Below are positions 26,337-35,275 of a stretch of DNA of 52,732 bases, one piece after another; positions within the stretch are counted from its first letter, which is position 1; each line of letters opens with the position of its first letter. The notes below the pieces were generated by a model. The model saw only the letters and a list, made by a program, of their open reading frames with translations. It did no database searches and was not told the origin of the DNA. The stretch lies in contig JANQFR010000047.1 of NCBI GenBank assembly GCA_028277745.1, positions 1-52,732 on the forward strand. Reading direction: 5' to 3'. Source of the stretch: Phycisphaeraceae bacterium. Its GTDB lineage: Bacteria > Planctomycetota > Phycisphaerae > Phycisphaerales > Phycisphaeraceae. The position numbers were made by a program, and so were the translations under genes.

Positions 26337-26366
26337 GAAGCCCAGGGATTGCAATCCCTGGGCTTC
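26337..26366. terminator. Perfect 30-bp palindrome between convergent genes
   Basis: Each half is GAAGCCCAGGGATTG / CAATCCCTGGGCTTC with no unpaired centre. It starts 4 bp after the comF stop and ends 2 bp before the end of the Gfo/Idh gene. Position suggests a bidirectional terminator, although no T-run follows on either strand. Related palindromes are at 23494 and 30989. Confidence 0.6.
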
Positions 26367-26368
26367 CC

Positions 26369-27430
26369 CTACCACGCCACGTCCACCGGCCGGCCGGCCT
26401 TGGCGCTCTCCACCGCGGCGAGGACCATCGCCAGGCTCTTGATATTGTCCTCACAGTCACACATCGGCTTGCGCCCGGTTCGGATCGCGTCGATGAAGTC
26501 GCGGATCTGCACCCTGTGCCCGTCGGTCTCCCCCTCGAACGGCGGCGCCGACGCCTTCTCCAGCTCACGGAAGAAACCCGGGTCGCTCTCGTTCCTGACC
26601 ACCTCGGCCTCGACCACGGCGCCGCCGTCGGTGTGGAGCGTGCCGCGTTGGCCGACGATCCGCCAATCGGCGTTCCAGTTGGTCTGGCAGCCCTCGTTGG
26701 TCCATGAGCCGCGGTAAGTGAAGACCACCGGGTCGCCGTTGGGCAGTTTCATGTCGAAGACGCAGTGCGCCGAGGCGTCGCCCTTGTACCACGACCGGCG
26801 GGGGTTCCAGGAATGGCAGTAGACGCGGACCGGGTCGGCGCCGGTCAACTGGCGGGCGGTGTCGAAGGTGTGGATGGACATGTCGAGGATCAGCGGGTAG
26901 TCCATCTGGCCGCGGAAGTCGCCGGACCGTTCGCCGGCGCCGAAACGGGCGCCGATGTAGAAGTCGGCGTGGGCCTCCTGCACGTCGCCGATGGCGCCGC
27001 TGCGGATCATGCCGACGCTGCGCTGCGCGAACCCGGCCGGGCGGCGGGTCTGCGTAACGGCGTAGGTCTTGCCCGCGGCCTTCGCCGCGGCCACCATCGC
27101 CCGGGCCTTCGCGAGCGTGTCGCTCATCGGCTTCTCGCCCAGCACGTGACAGCCCAGCCCCAACGCCTCGATCGTCACCTTGTCGTGCGCGGCCGGCACG
27201 GTGACGTCAAACACCGCGTCCGGCTGCGCGGCGCGCACGGCGTCGGCCAGCGAATCGAACGCCAGCGTCTGAGGCAGTTCGTAACGCTCGGCCATCGCCC
27301 GGGCGGCCTCGCGGTCCAGGTCGACCAGGCCCACCAGTTCGATGCCCGGATGCGCGATCGCCTCGGCGACCCACTTCCTGGCCATGCCCCCGCAACCGAC
27401 CACCGCCACCCGAATGTTCTGATCCGACAT
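26369..27430 (-). CDS. Gfo/Idh/MocA-family NAD(P)-dependent oxidoreductase
   Basis: 353 residues. N-terminal Rossmann fold RVAVVGCGGMARKWVAEAIA with the acidic loop VGLVDLDREAA, the family signature GLGCHVLGEKPMSDTLAKA (catalytic EKP), then the C-terminal alpha/beta sheet domain (HSWNPRRSWYKGDASAHCVF, GQRGTLHTDGG). Members oxidise or epimerise sugars, inositols and related polyols; planctomycete-type genomes carry many paralogues. Substrate unknown. A GTG one codon upstream is possible; the ATG is preferred. Confidence 0.88.
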   Translation of the reverse strand: MSDQNIRVAVVGCGGMARKWVAEAIAHPGIELVGLVDLDREAARAMAERYELPQTLAFDSLADAVRAAQPDAVFDVTVPAAHDKVTIEALGLGCHVLGEKPMSDTLAKARAMVAAAKAAGKTYAVTQTRRPAGFAQRSVGMIRSGAIGDVQEAHADFYIGARFGAGERSGDFRGQMDYPLILDMSIHTFDTARQLTGADPVRVYCHSWNPRRSWYKGDASAHCVFDMKLPNGDPVVFTYRGSWTNEGCQTNWNADWRIVGQRGTLHTDGGAVVEAEVVRNESDPGFFRELEKASAPPFEGETDGHRVQIRDFIDAIRTGRKPMCDCEDNIKSLAMVLAAVESAKAGRPVDVAW

Positions 27431-27497
27431 CACTGCTTCTTTCTCTGGCTTAAAGGGTTCTGCCTGGGGCGTGAGCGCGTCGTGGTTTTCAGACGAC

Positions 27498-27537
27498 AGC
27501 CCGGCCCTGCGGGCCGGCGCTCAACCGGCGCCCGCTA
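27498..27537. repeat. Hairpin-rich AGC...GCT element upstream of pheT 3' end
   Basis: CCGGCCC-TGC-GGGCCGG (27501-27517) followed by GCGCTCAACCGGCGCCCGCT. It is bounded by AGC and GCT like the twin-hairpin family. A decayed relative (CCCGGCCCTGCGAGCCGACG, then CTAAAC) occurs at 42230-42255. It sits between the pheT 3' end and the Gfo/Idh start on the same strand. Confidence 0.5.
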
Positions 27538-27551
27538 TGTCATCACGCGCT

Positions 27552-29570
27552 TCAGCCGCGCAGCTCGGCGCTGCAACGGTTCTTCAGCGACTCCACGACC
27601 GACGCCACCTGCGGGTCGACCTGGTCATGCCGCAGCGTCGCCTGCGGGTCGCGGAAACGCATCCGCAGCGTCACGCTCTTACGCCCCGCACCGACCTGCT
27701 TGCCCCGGTACGCGCCCACGAACGACAACGACTCCATCAACGCCGGCGACGCCTGGCGCACCGCTTCCTCGATCGCCTTCCACGCGACGGCCTCGTCGAC
27801 CACGACCGACAGGTCCCGCTCGATCCCCGGCAGCCGCGGCAGCTCGCGCACCTCGCGCCGGGGCGGGTACAACGCCAGCAGCGGGTCCGCCTCCAGTTCC
27901 GCTACGGCGATGGGCGTCTGCACATCAAACCGCTCGCGGATCGCGTCGCTGAGGATGCCCGTCACCCCGATCCGCACGCCGTTGAGCGACACCGCGCCCG
28001 CGGCGCCGAACCGCGTATCCTCGACCGGCTCGACCCGCAACGCCGCCCCCGCTCCGCCCAGCGCGCTGACCAGCTCCTCCAGCGACCCACGCAGGTCGCG
28101 GACGGCCGTCTCGGCGTCGTCCGCGTCGCGCAGCAGCGCCAGACGACGCGTCTCGACCGGGGACCCGCCGGACCGCACCCAGGTCGACGCGGCCTCGAAC
28201 AGCTTCACCCCCGCGTTGCCCGCGTCCTGGTTCGACTTGCGGCAGATCAACAGGCTCGGCAGCACCGACGGCCGCATCATCGACTCGGCCTTGCGCATGT
28301 CGGGCGAGAGCATCAGCGCCTCGGCGCCCTCAAGCAGGAACGGCTGGCCCTGCCGGGGCGTGATGAAGCTGTAGGTGATGGCCTCGTGGTACCCGTGCCC
28401 GACCAGCACCCGCGACAGCGCGTCGCGGGCCTGCACCGCCGGCTGGGGGTGACGGGCGATGATGTGGATCTTCTCCCGCATCGGGATCGCGTCCAGGCCG
28501 TGGCTGCGCGCGACCTCTTCGATCAGGTCCACCTCGCGCTGCAGGTCCAGCCGGTACGACGGGATCGTGCAGGTCATGACATCGCCGTCGGCGCGCGGCG
28601 AAAGGTGGAGGCGGTCGAGATGGCCCGTCGCTTCCTCACCGGACAGCTCGACACCCAGCAGCGCGTTGCAGCGCGACAGCCGCATGCTCACTTCGCCCGG
28701 CGCCGGCTCGTCCGCGCCGACGCGCACCACGCCCGGCGCCAGCACGCCGCCCGCGGTCTGGAGGATCAACTCACCCGCCCGCCGGCTGGCGCGCTCGATC
28801 CCCAGCGGGTCCACGCCTCGCTCGAAGCGGAAGCTCGAATCACTCGACAGCTTCAGCGCTCGGCTCGTCCGGCGGACCGACAACGGATCGAATGCCGCCG
28901 ACTCGAGCAGCACGTTCACGGTGTCGTCGCCAACCTCGCTGTCGAGCCCGCCCATCACGCCCGCGATCGCGACGGGCCGATCGGCGTCGGAGATGACGAG
29001 CATGTCGTCGCGCAGGTCGTGCCTGCTGCCGTCGATCGCGGTGAACGCCTCGCCCCGGGCGGCCCGGCGGATCACGATGCGTCGCTGGGCCAGCTTGTCC
29101 ATGTCGAACGCGTGCAGCGGCTGGCCGAGCTCGAGCATGACGAAATTGGTGACGTCGACGACGTTATTGACGCTGCGCAGGCCGACGGCTTCGAGCCGGC
29201 GGACCAGCCAGTCGGGGCTGGGGCCGACCTTCACGCCGGTGAGGACGCGGGCGGTGTAGACCGGGCAGAGGTCAGGCGCGTCGAGGGCGACCGAGGTGAG
29301 GGCGTCGGCGGCGTCGCCGGCGGACGCGGGCGGGTCGCAGGCGGGCGGGCGCAGCGTCCGGGCGGACGCGGCGGCCAGCTCGCGGGCCATGCCGACGTGG
29401 CTCAGACAGTCCCCGCGGTTGCTGGTGACCTCGAGGTCGAACATCACGTCGTCGCCCGCCGCCACGCGCTCCTCGACGGGGAACCCGGCCCGGGTCATGA
29501 CCCGGGCCAGCTCGTCGGCGTCGGTCGGGCGGTCGAGATATTGGTTGAGCCAGTCGAGGCTGATCTTCAT
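27552..29570 (-). CDS. pheT: Phenylalanine-tRNA ligase beta subunit, short form
   Basis: 672 residues, about 120 shorter than the E. coli protein. The N-terminal B1 piece (MKISLDWLNQYLDRPTDADE) passes directly into the second half of B1 (FDLEVTSNRGDCLSHVGMAR). The OB-fold (EMAP-II/Trbp111-like) tRNA-binding domain B2 normally inserted there is absent. The B3/B4 editing region (VNNVVDVTNFVMLELGQPLHAFD), B5 (VSMRLSRCNALLGVELSG), the catalytic-like core (HGYHEAITYSFITPRQG) and the C-terminal anticodon-recognising B8 ferredoxin fold (RDLSVVVDEAVAWKAIEEAV) are intact. It pairs with PheS, which is not nearby. Confidence 0.94.
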   Translation of the reverse strand: MKISLDWLNQYLDRPTDADELARVMTRAGFPVEERVAAGDDVMFDLEVTSNRGDCLSHVGMARELAAASARTLRPPACDPPASAGDAADALTSVALDAPDLCPVYTARVLTGVKVGPSPDWLVRRLEAVGLRSVNNVVDVTNFVMLELGQPLHAFDMDKLAQRRIVIRRAARGEAFTAIDGSRHDLRDDMLVISDADRPVAIAGVMGGLDSEVGDDTVNVLLESAAFDPLSVRRTSRALKLSSDSSFRFERGVDPLGIERASRRAGELILQTAGGVLAPGVVRVGADEPAPGEVSMRLSRCNALLGVELSGEEATGHLDRLHLSPRADGDVMTCTIPSYRLDLQREVDLIEEVARSHGLDAIPMREKIHIIARHPQPAVQARDALSRVLVGHGYHEAITYSFITPRQGQPFLLEGAEALMLSPDMRKAESMMRPSVLPSLLICRKSNQDAGNAGVKLFEAASTWVRSGGSPVETRRLALLRDADDAETAVRDLRGSLEELVSALGGAGAALRVEPVEDTRFGAAGAVSLNGVRIGVTGILSDAIRERFDVQTPIAVAELEADPLLALYPPRREVRELPRLPGIERDLSVVVDEAVAWKAIEEAVRQASPALMESLSFVGAYRGKQVGAGRKSVTLRMRFRDPQATLRHDQVDPQVASVVESLKNRCSAELRG

Positions 29571-29653
29571 GGGGCGGGAATCGTACCACCGTGGTCGGGC
29601 ACGGCAAACGCCGGCGCATGGGGGCGGGTAAATACGGTACAGTGCCGCGTCCC

Positions 29654-30985
29654 ATGAGCATCAAGGTGTGCAAGTTCGGCGGGTCGTCGCTGGCGGACGC
29701 CGCCCAGGTCCGGAAGGTCCGGGCGATCGTCGCCGCCGACCCTGAGCGGCGGTACGTGGTCCCCTCGGCGCCGGGCAAACGCTCCGACGATGACCAGAAA
29801 ATCACCGACCTGCTCTACCTCTGCCACGAGCACGCGCGCCAGGGCGTGCCGTTCGGTGAGGTGTTCACGATCATCCGGCGGCGGTTCCTTGACATCGCCG
29901 GTGAGCTGGGGCTGGGCCTCGATCTGGCGGGCGAGCTGGACCGGGCGGAGGCGGGGATCGCCGAGCGGGCCAAGGCCGCCCACGGGCCCGACTACGCCGC
30001 GAGCCGGGGCGAGTACCTCAACGGGCGGATCATTGCCGAAGTGCTGGGTTGCGCGTTCATCGACGCGGCGGAGCTGATCCGGTTCGACGCGAACGGTCGG
30101 CTGGACGAGCAGCGGTCGTACGCCATGATCGCCCAGCGGCTGGGCGGGGCGGACCGCGCGGTGATCCCGGGGTTTTACGGCAGCGGACCTGACGGAGAGG
30201 TGATCACCTTCAGCCGGGGCGGGTCGGACGTGAGCGGCGCGATCGTGGCCCGGGGCGTGGGCGCAGCGTTGTACGAGAACTGGACCGATGTGCCGGGCCT
30301 GCTGATGACCGACCCGCGGATCGTCGACGACCCGCTCACGATCGAGGTGATCACCTACCGCGAGCTGCGCGAGCTGTCGTATTCGGGCGCCTCGGTGCTG
30401 CACGAGGACGCGGTGTTCCCCGTGCGATCGGCGGGCATCCCGGTCAACATCCGTTCGACCGACGCGCCGGATCATCCCGGGACGCGGATCGTGTCGATGG
30501 ACGACCCCGAGGCCGAGACCTCCCACGCGATCACCGGCATCGCGGGGCGCAGGGACTTCACGATCATCAATGTCGAGAAGGCGCTGATGAACACGGAACT
30601 GGGCTTTGGCCGGCGCGTGCTCAACGTGCTGGAGGTCAACGGGATCAGCTTCGAGCACATGCCGTCGGGGATCGACACCCTGGGCGTCGTGATCAAGGAC
30701 GCCAACCTCGAGGGCAAGCTGAAGCGTGTGCTGGCCGAGATCGAGGCGGAGGTGCGCCCGGACAAGATCGACATCGACCCGGACCTGGCGTTGATCGCGA
30801 CGGTCGGCCGGGGCATGTCGCGTCGGCCCGGCATGGCGGCGCGGCTGTTCTCGGCCCTGGGCGCGGCGGGGGTGAACATCCGCATGATCGACCAGGGCAG
30901 CAGCGAGCTGAACATCATTGTCGGGGTCAATGTCGACGACTTCGAGACCGCGGTGCGCGCGATTTACCACGCGTTTGTGGAATAA
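29654..30985 (+). CDS. lysC: Aspartate kinase
   Basis: 443 residues from MSIKVCKFGGSSLADAAQVR, the N-terminal kinase signature (KFGGSS). VTFSRGGSD-like motif at ITFSRGGSDVSGAIVARGVG binds substrate and nucleotide, and two C-terminal ACT domains (ITGIAGRRDFTIINVEKALM; LALIATVGRGMSRRPGMAAR) indicate feedback control by lysine or threonine. It makes aspartyl phosphate, the entry to Lys/Met/Thr and diaminopimelate synthesis. It is monofunctional, with no homoserine dehydrogenase domain. The start was chosen at the family signature; TACAGT lies 10 nt upstream and no Shine-Dalgarno is seen. A 29-bp palindrome follows 3 bp after the stop. Confidence 0.94.
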   Translation: MSIKVCKFGGSSLADAAQVRKVRAIVAADPERRYVVPSAPGKRSDDDQKITDLLYLCHEHARQGVPFGEVFTIIRRRFLDIAGELGLGLDLAGELDRAEAGIAERAKAAHGPDYAASRGEYLNGRIIAEVLGCAFIDAAELIRFDANGRLDEQRSYAMIAQRLGGADRAVIPGFYGSGPDGEVITFSRGGSDVSGAIVARGVGAALYENWTDVPGLLMTDPRIVDDPLTIEVITYRELRELSYSGASVLHEDAVFPVRSAGIPVNIRSTDAPDHPGTRIVSMDDPEAETSHAITGIAGRRDFTIINVEKALMNTELGFGRRVLNVLEVNGISFEHMPSGIDTLGVVIKDANLEGKLKRVLAEIEAEVRPDKIDIDPDLALIATVGRGMSRRPGMAARLFSALGAAGVNIRMIDQGSSELNIIVGVNVDDFETAVRAIYHAFVE

Positions 30986-30988
30986 CGC

Positions 30989-31017
30989 GAAGCCCGGGGA
31001 TTGAATCCCCGGGCTTC
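30989..31017. terminator. Perfect 29-bp palindrome after lysC
   Basis: GAAGCCCGGGGATT-G-AATCCCCGGGCTTC, 14-bp arms around a single base, beginning 3 bp after the aspartate kinase stop and ending 9 bp before the AEC permease start. It is a member of the same family as 26337-26366. Likely a terminator or mRNA 3'-end structure, without a T-run. Confidence 0.6.
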
Positions 31018-31026
31018 TGATACGCC

Positions 31027-32001
31027 ATGGACCCCAAGACGGCCGAGTTTCTCGTCTTCACCGTGTTCAACGCGGCGTGCCTGGCGGCCGGCTACGCGGC
31101 GCGGCGGCGCGGCTGGGTGAAAGAGGCGTTCAGCCGCCGGCTGCACTTTTTTACGGTGTCGGGCGCCTGGGCGCTGGTGAGCCTGTTGAGCGTGTGGGCG
31201 ATGCCCATGCGGGCCCAGGGGCTGTGGATCCTGGCGGTCGTCCCCGCGACCATGATCGGCGGCGCGATGCTGTCGATCCCGATCGCCAAGGCCGCCGGCT
31301 GCAGCCGGCAGGCGGTCGGCGTGATCGCGATCTCGTCCGGCCTGGGGAACCTGGGGTTCGCCTGCGGGGCGTACCTGTGCTACTGCCTGCTCGAGCCCCG
31401 CGCCGAGGCGCTGGCGTACGGGATCGCCATCGTGACGGTGATGCAGATCGCCGCCGTGCCGATCATCTACCCGATCGCACGGCGGTACGGGGAGCATCAC
31501 GACGATGACGTGCCGTTTGCGCGCCTCGTGGTCGACAGCTTCCTCGACCTGCGGGCCATGGCCCTGTATGCAGCGATCGCCGGGCTCGCGCTGGCGGCGC
31601 TGGGCGCGCCCCCGCCGTGGTGGGTATGGGAGTCGGGGACGATGACGGTGCTGTTCTACATCGGCGCGTTCGGCGCGTTCTTCGGGATCGGCATGAGCGT
31701 CCGGCTGGGGGATGCGCGGCGTTACCTGAAAGAGCACATCATCCTCGCGGGAATCAAGTTCATCGCGTTTCCGTTGATGACCCTGCTGCTGCTGGCGCTG
31801 ATCGACCTGACGCCGCTGCCGCTCGACGAACTGCTGTATGACGTGTTTGTGATCGAGGCGTTCATGCCCACCGCGCTGCTGGCGGTCATGATCAGCAACC
31901 TGTTCCACCTGGACATCCGCATGGCGAGCATGGTGTGGCTGTGGAACTCGGTCCTGTTCATCATCGGGCCGCTGCCGGTGATCCTGTGGTGGCTGAGTTA
32001 A
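31027..32001 (+). CDS. AEC-family (auxin efflux carrier-like) permease
   Basis: 324 residues, about ten membrane helices in two five-helix halves with the charged central loop ARRYGEHHDDDVPFARLV. The first half has GLGNLGFACGAYLCY, similar to the N-x-G-xx-G helix-break motif of the family, and the second half FFGIGMSVRLGDARRYLK. AEC/BASS-fold carriers move organic anions such as malate or malonate. Substrate unknown. Only 9 bp separate it from the palindrome after lysC. Confidence 0.75.
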   Translation: MDPKTAEFLVFTVFNAACLAAGYAARRRGWVKEAFSRRLHFFTVSGAWALVSLLSVWAMPMRAQGLWILAVVPATMIGGAMLSIPIAKAAGCSRQAVGVIAISSGLGNLGFACGAYLCYCLLEPRAEALAYGIAIVTVMQIAAVPIIYPIARRYGEHHDDDVPFARLVVDSFLDLRAMALYAAIAGLALAALGAPPPWWVWESGTMTVLFYIGAFGAFFGIGMSVRLGDARRYLKEHIILAGIKFIAFPLMTLLLLALIDLTPLPLDELLYDVFVIEAFMPTALLAVMISNLFHLDIRMASMVWLWNSVLFIIGPLPVILWWLS

Positions 32002-32020
32002 TTTAGCGCCGGCCCGACGT

Positions 32021-32026
32021 TACAAT
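32021..32026 (+). promoter_or_regulatory. -10-like TACAAT immediately before a leaderless start
   Basis: TTAATT, a 17-nt spacer and TACAAT at 32021-32026, then 7 nt to the ATG at 32034. Initiation at that distance would place the start codon at or next to the first transcribed base. No Shine-Dalgarno is present. Confidence 0.4.
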
Positions 32027-32033
32027 CTTGTTG

Positions 32034-32624
32034 ATGACGACAATGTTGGACGACCTGATGGAACGGGCCAGCCGGTCGCTGGCCCAGATGGATTACCTCG
32101 CGTGTGAGGCGCTGTGCCTTGAGGCGTTGGCGGCGGCGCGGCAGCGTGGCGACTGGACCTACTACGCGCGGGTGCTGCTGCCCCTGCAGGAAGCACGGCG
32201 TCAGCGGCGGATGATCGCCTGCGATGCGGGGGTGTTCATGGATCAGTCCGACCCGGAGGCGGGGATCGTCGTGGTGACGCCGCCGCGGACGCGCGATGAC
32301 GCGGCCAAGATCGAACAGACCGCGAAGACGGAGAGACGGTTCGTCGAAGTCCTGTACGTGGCGCGATGCGGCGACGCCACATGGACCGTGGCGTCGCACC
32401 GGGGGGCGCGGGTGTCGGTTGATCGGCCGGCGCCTCACGGCCGGCCGGATGTGGGGTGGTGTCTGGCGGCGAGCGAGGCGCTGGGCGACGCGGCGCTGGC
32501 GCTCGTGGACGAGCCGCCGGGCGCGGCGGGACGGATCGCGGCGTTGGAAACGATGCTCGCGGCGGTGGCCGATCACGAAATCCTGCACCAGCGGCTGGGC
32601 GACGCCGCCCGGGCGATGAAGTGA
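32034..32624 (+). CDS. Hypothetical protein with helical repeat-like N-terminus
   Basis: 196 residues. The first 45 (MERASRSLAQMDYLACEALC, LEALAAARQRGDWTYYARVL) look like one or two TPR-type helical hairpins. The middle (GVFMDQSDPEAGIVVVTPPR, RRFVEVLYVARCGDATW) is beta-rich. The C-terminal 60 are again helical. I do not recognise the family. Start could also be the ATG three codons later or an upstream TTG. It lies 6 bp before the next gene and is probably co-transcribed with it. Confidence 0.6.
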   Translation: MTTMLDDLMERASRSLAQMDYLACEALCLEALAAARQRGDWTYYARVLLPLQEARRQRRMIACDAGVFMDQSDPEAGIVVVTPPRTRDDAAKIEQTAKTERRFVEVLYVARCGDATWTVASHRGARVSVDRPAPHGRPDVGWCLAASEALGDAALALVDEPPGAAGRIAALETMLAAVADHEILHQRLGDAARAMK

Positions 32625-32630
32625 CGCGTT

Positions 32631-33350
32631 ATGGCAACCCATCCCCCACGCAAGCCGACCGCGTCGCGTTTCCGACGCATCCTGAACATCGTGCTGCTGA
32701 CGGTCATCGGGTTGGCTGCGCTCATGGGCGGGGCGGTGTGGTGGCTGTGGAGCAGCGACCCGGCGTACTGGCGGGCCAACGCCGCATTGCACGAGGCCAC
32801 GCCCACGCCGCAGCTGCGCCGGACGGCGGCGGATCTGGAGTCGCGCGTCAATTATGAAGTCACCCACCTCACGCCGCGGGGCGCGCCGGCCACGCGGCGG
32901 GTGGTGCTGCCGATCGACGAGGTCAATGTCTGGCTGTCCCAGTCGATGCCGCGCTGGCTCGAGAGCCTCGACGTGGCGTGGCCGCCGCAGGTCACGGGGG
33001 TGATGGCGACGGTCGAGGGCGACCGGATCGTGGGGGCGTTCCGGCTGACGACCGACCGGTTCGACCGGGTGGTAAGCGTGGTGCTGCGGCCGTGGGTGGA
33101 TGAAGACGGCGCCGGCCGCGTGGTGCTGGAGGGCGTGCGGATCGGCCGGCTGCCGGCGCCGGCGAGCGTGCTGATGGAGCGGCTGCCCGAGCACGCCCGC
33201 GGCCAGGTCGGGGCGTGGCTCAACGGCCGGCCGTTCGAGCCGGTGTTCCCGATCGACGCCGCCCGGCAGGCCCGCGTCCTGGGCATCCAGATCGAACCCG
33301 ATCGGTTGATCGTCGACCTCGAAGTCGAACGCCGCACGCCCTACCATTAA
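32631..33350 (+). CDS. Hypothetical membrane-anchored protein
   Basis: 239 residues. A basic N-terminus (PPRKPTASRFRR), one membrane helix (ILNIVLLTVIGLAALMGGAV), then an extracytoplasmic domain with alternating strands (RRVVLPIDEVNVWLSQSMPR, RIVGAFRLTTDRFDRVVSVV, QARVLGIQIEPDRLIVDLEV). The pattern recalls lipid- or ligand-binding beta domains of anchored proteins, but I cannot name the family. It follows the 32034 gene by 6 bp and precedes ubiX by 29 bp. Confidence 0.65.
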   Translation: MATHPPRKPTASRFRRILNIVLLTVIGLAALMGGAVWWLWSSDPAYWRANAALHEATPTPQLRRTAADLESRVNYEVTHLTPRGAPATRRVVLPIDEVNVWLSQSMPRWLESLDVAWPPQVTGVMATVEGDRIVGAFRLTTDRFDRVVSVVLRPWVDEDGAGRVVLEGVRIGRLPAPASVLMERLPEHARGQVGAWLNGRPFEPVFPIDAARQARVLGIQIEPDRLIVDLEVERRTPYH

Positions 33351-33379
33351 ATGCCCGTCCGCCCCGTCAGGAGCCGATC

Positions 33380-33997
33380 ATGCCCGATCCAACCCACGCT
33401 CCCCACCGCCTGGTCGTCGGCGTCAGCGGCGCCAGCGGCGCGCCCTACGCCCAGCGCCTGCTGCAACTGCTGGCCACGGCCGACATCGAAACCCACCTCG
33501 TCGTCTCGCCCCTGGGGCAACGTCTGCTGCACGACGAACTGGGCATGGAAGGGGTCGACCTCGACCGCCTTACCGCGGGTCGGTCCGAACACGTCACCCT
33601 CCATAACCACCGCGACGTCGGCGCCGTGATCGCCTCCGGCTCGTTCCGCCACGACGGCATGATCATCATCCCCTGCTCGTCGAACAGCCTCGGCGCCGTC
33701 GCTTCCGGCTCCTCCCAGAACCTCATGCACCGCGCCGCCCATGTCGCCCTCAAGGAGCGGCGCAAGCTCGTCCTCGTCCACCGCGAGATGCCCCTGAGCC
33801 TGATCGACATCCGTAACATGCAGGCCGTGACCGAGGCCGGCGCCATCGTCTGTCCCGCCCAGCCCGGCTTCTACATGCTGCCGCAGACCATCGACGACCT
33901 GATCGATTTCGTGGTCGGCCGCGTCCTGGACCTCGTCGGCGTCGGCCACGACCTCGACATCCGCTGGGCCGACAAGAAGGCGCCGAAGAACGTTTGA
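33380..33997 (+). CDS. ubiX: Flavin prenyltransferase UbiX
   Basis: 205 residues with AGGAG 7 nt before the ATG. The flavoprotein fold begins RLVVGVSGASGAPYAQRLLQLL; the conserved IIPCSSNSLGAVASGSSQNL (FMN/prenyl site) and KLVLVHREMPLSLIDIRNM follow. It attaches dimethylallyl to FMN, making the prenyl-FMN cofactor of UbiD-type decarboxylases. Size is usual for the family. No ubiD gene adjoins. Confidence 0.95.
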   Translation: MPDPTHAPHRLVVGVSGASGAPYAQRLLQLLATADIETHLVVSPLGQRLLHDELGMEGVDLDRLTAGRSEHVTLHNHRDVGAVIASGSFRHDGMIIIPCSSNSLGAVASGSSQNLMHRAAHVALKERRKLVLVHREMPLSLIDIRNMQAVTEAGAIVCPAQPGFYMLPQTIDDLIDFVVGRVLDLVGVGHDLDIRWADKKAPKNV

Positions 33998-34034
33998 CCG
34001 ACGCCGACCGGTTCCACCACCAAGTTACCCGCGT

Positions 34035-35159
34035 TCAGGACACGGCCGGCTCCAGCACGGCGGCGGGCTTGCGCATGACGTACCAATTGTTCTGGATATC
34101 GTGAGGCAGCGTGTTGACCGTGACGCCCTCGAAACCGGCTTCGTGGAGCATCCGGACCGCCAATTGCTCACCCCAGGCCGCTCCCAGCCCCGCACCGTCC
34201 TGGGCGAGCGATACGGTCATGCAGTGCATGGTCGAGATCGTGTAAAGAAACGGGCAGAGCGGGTGGCCGACGTTCTCCGCCACGCGGCTGTGGCAACGCA
34301 GGTCCTGCATGAGGAAGGTCCCGCCGGGCTTGAGCGCATGTTTGATCGCCTGGAGCACGCCCGCCGGGTCGCGCTGGTCGTGGATGACATCGAAACCCGT
34401 GACCAGATCGAAGTGATCGACCGTGTCCAGGGCGGCGACGTCGCGCGCCTCGAAGAAGACGTGAGGCAGCCCCAACTCGGCTGCGTGACGCTCCGCGGCG
34501 GCGACAGCGGGTTCGCACAGGTCGTAGCCCGTGAATCGGCTGCGGGGGAAACGTTGCGCCAACTCGCACAAAGCCATGCCGGACCCGCAACCCACGTCCA
34601 ACACCTCGATCCCCGCCTCCAGCCGTTCGATCAACTCGGGCGCGAGCGGCAGGATATGCTCGTGCAGGCCGGCCACCACGCTGAGGCTGGACTCCTCGGC
34701 CATCACCTCGTGGAACCGGTCGTAAGCCTCGTAAGGCACCCCGCCGCCCTGCTTGAACACCTCCACGACCTGGCTCTCCACCCCGCCGAGCACCGCGATC
34801 CACTGGAACATGGTCCCCATGCTCTCGCCCGACCGGGCCAGAGCCTCGGCGTGGACGTCGGGCAGGCGGTAGCGATCGACCTCATCCGAGCCGTCGACCT
34901 CGACGATCCGGCCGGTCGCCATCGCGCCGAGCCATTCGCGGACATAGCGTTCGTTCAGCCGGGCCTTGTCCGCAAGCCCGGCGGCGGTCACCCAGCCGAC
35001 CCCTCTCATCGCATCGAACAGGCGTGTGCGGTGGCCGACCGAGATCATCAGCGCCAGCGAGGCATGATTGACCGTGGCGAGCAGGCCCTCGGCGAACGCC
35101 TCGACGGGGTCGGACGACTCGTGGTTCGTTGAAGTTATGGCGTTGCAGGCTTGACACAT
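34035..35159 (-). CDS. Methyltransferase with N-terminal winged helix (Rv2258c-like)
   Basis: 374 residues from MCQACNAITSTNHESSDPVE, with AGGAG before the ATG; further upstream sequence is non-coding. N-terminal winged-helix dimerisation part (SLALMISVGHRTRLFDAMRG, GLADKARLNERYVREWLGAM). The SAM-binding core follows: VLDVGCGSGMALCELAQRFP, FTGYDLCEPAVAAAERHA, FDLVTGFDVIHDQRDPAGVL, KPGGTFLMQDLRCHS. The substrate is unknown. It is divergent from a TetR regulator across a 17-bp palindrome, which likely controls it. Confidence 0.85.
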   Translation of the reverse strand: MCQACNAITSTNHESSDPVEAFAEGLLATVNHASLALMISVGHRTRLFDAMRGVGWVTAAGLADKARLNERYVREWLGAMATGRIVEVDGSDEVDRYRLPDVHAEALARSGESMGTMFQWIAVLGGVESQVVEVFKQGGGVPYEAYDRFHEVMAEESSLSVVAGLHEHILPLAPELIERLEAGIEVLDVGCGSGMALCELAQRFPRSRFTGYDLCEPAVAAAERHAAELGLPHVFFEARDVAALDTVDHFDLVTGFDVIHDQRDPAGVLQAIKHALKPGGTFLMQDLRCHSRVAENVGHPLCPFLYTISTMHCMTVSLAQDGAGLGAAWGEQLAVRMLHEAGFEGVTVNTLPHDIQNNWYVMRKPAAVLEPAVS

Positions 35160-35275
35160 TGCGGATCTCCTTGGCTCCGGGCCAGGTCGTGGGTTAATAT
35201 TATTGGGATAAGGGGCGGCCGGTCGCCGCTCCTTATGGGGTAGGCCAACCATAACCGCTGATCGCGCCCGCCTCC

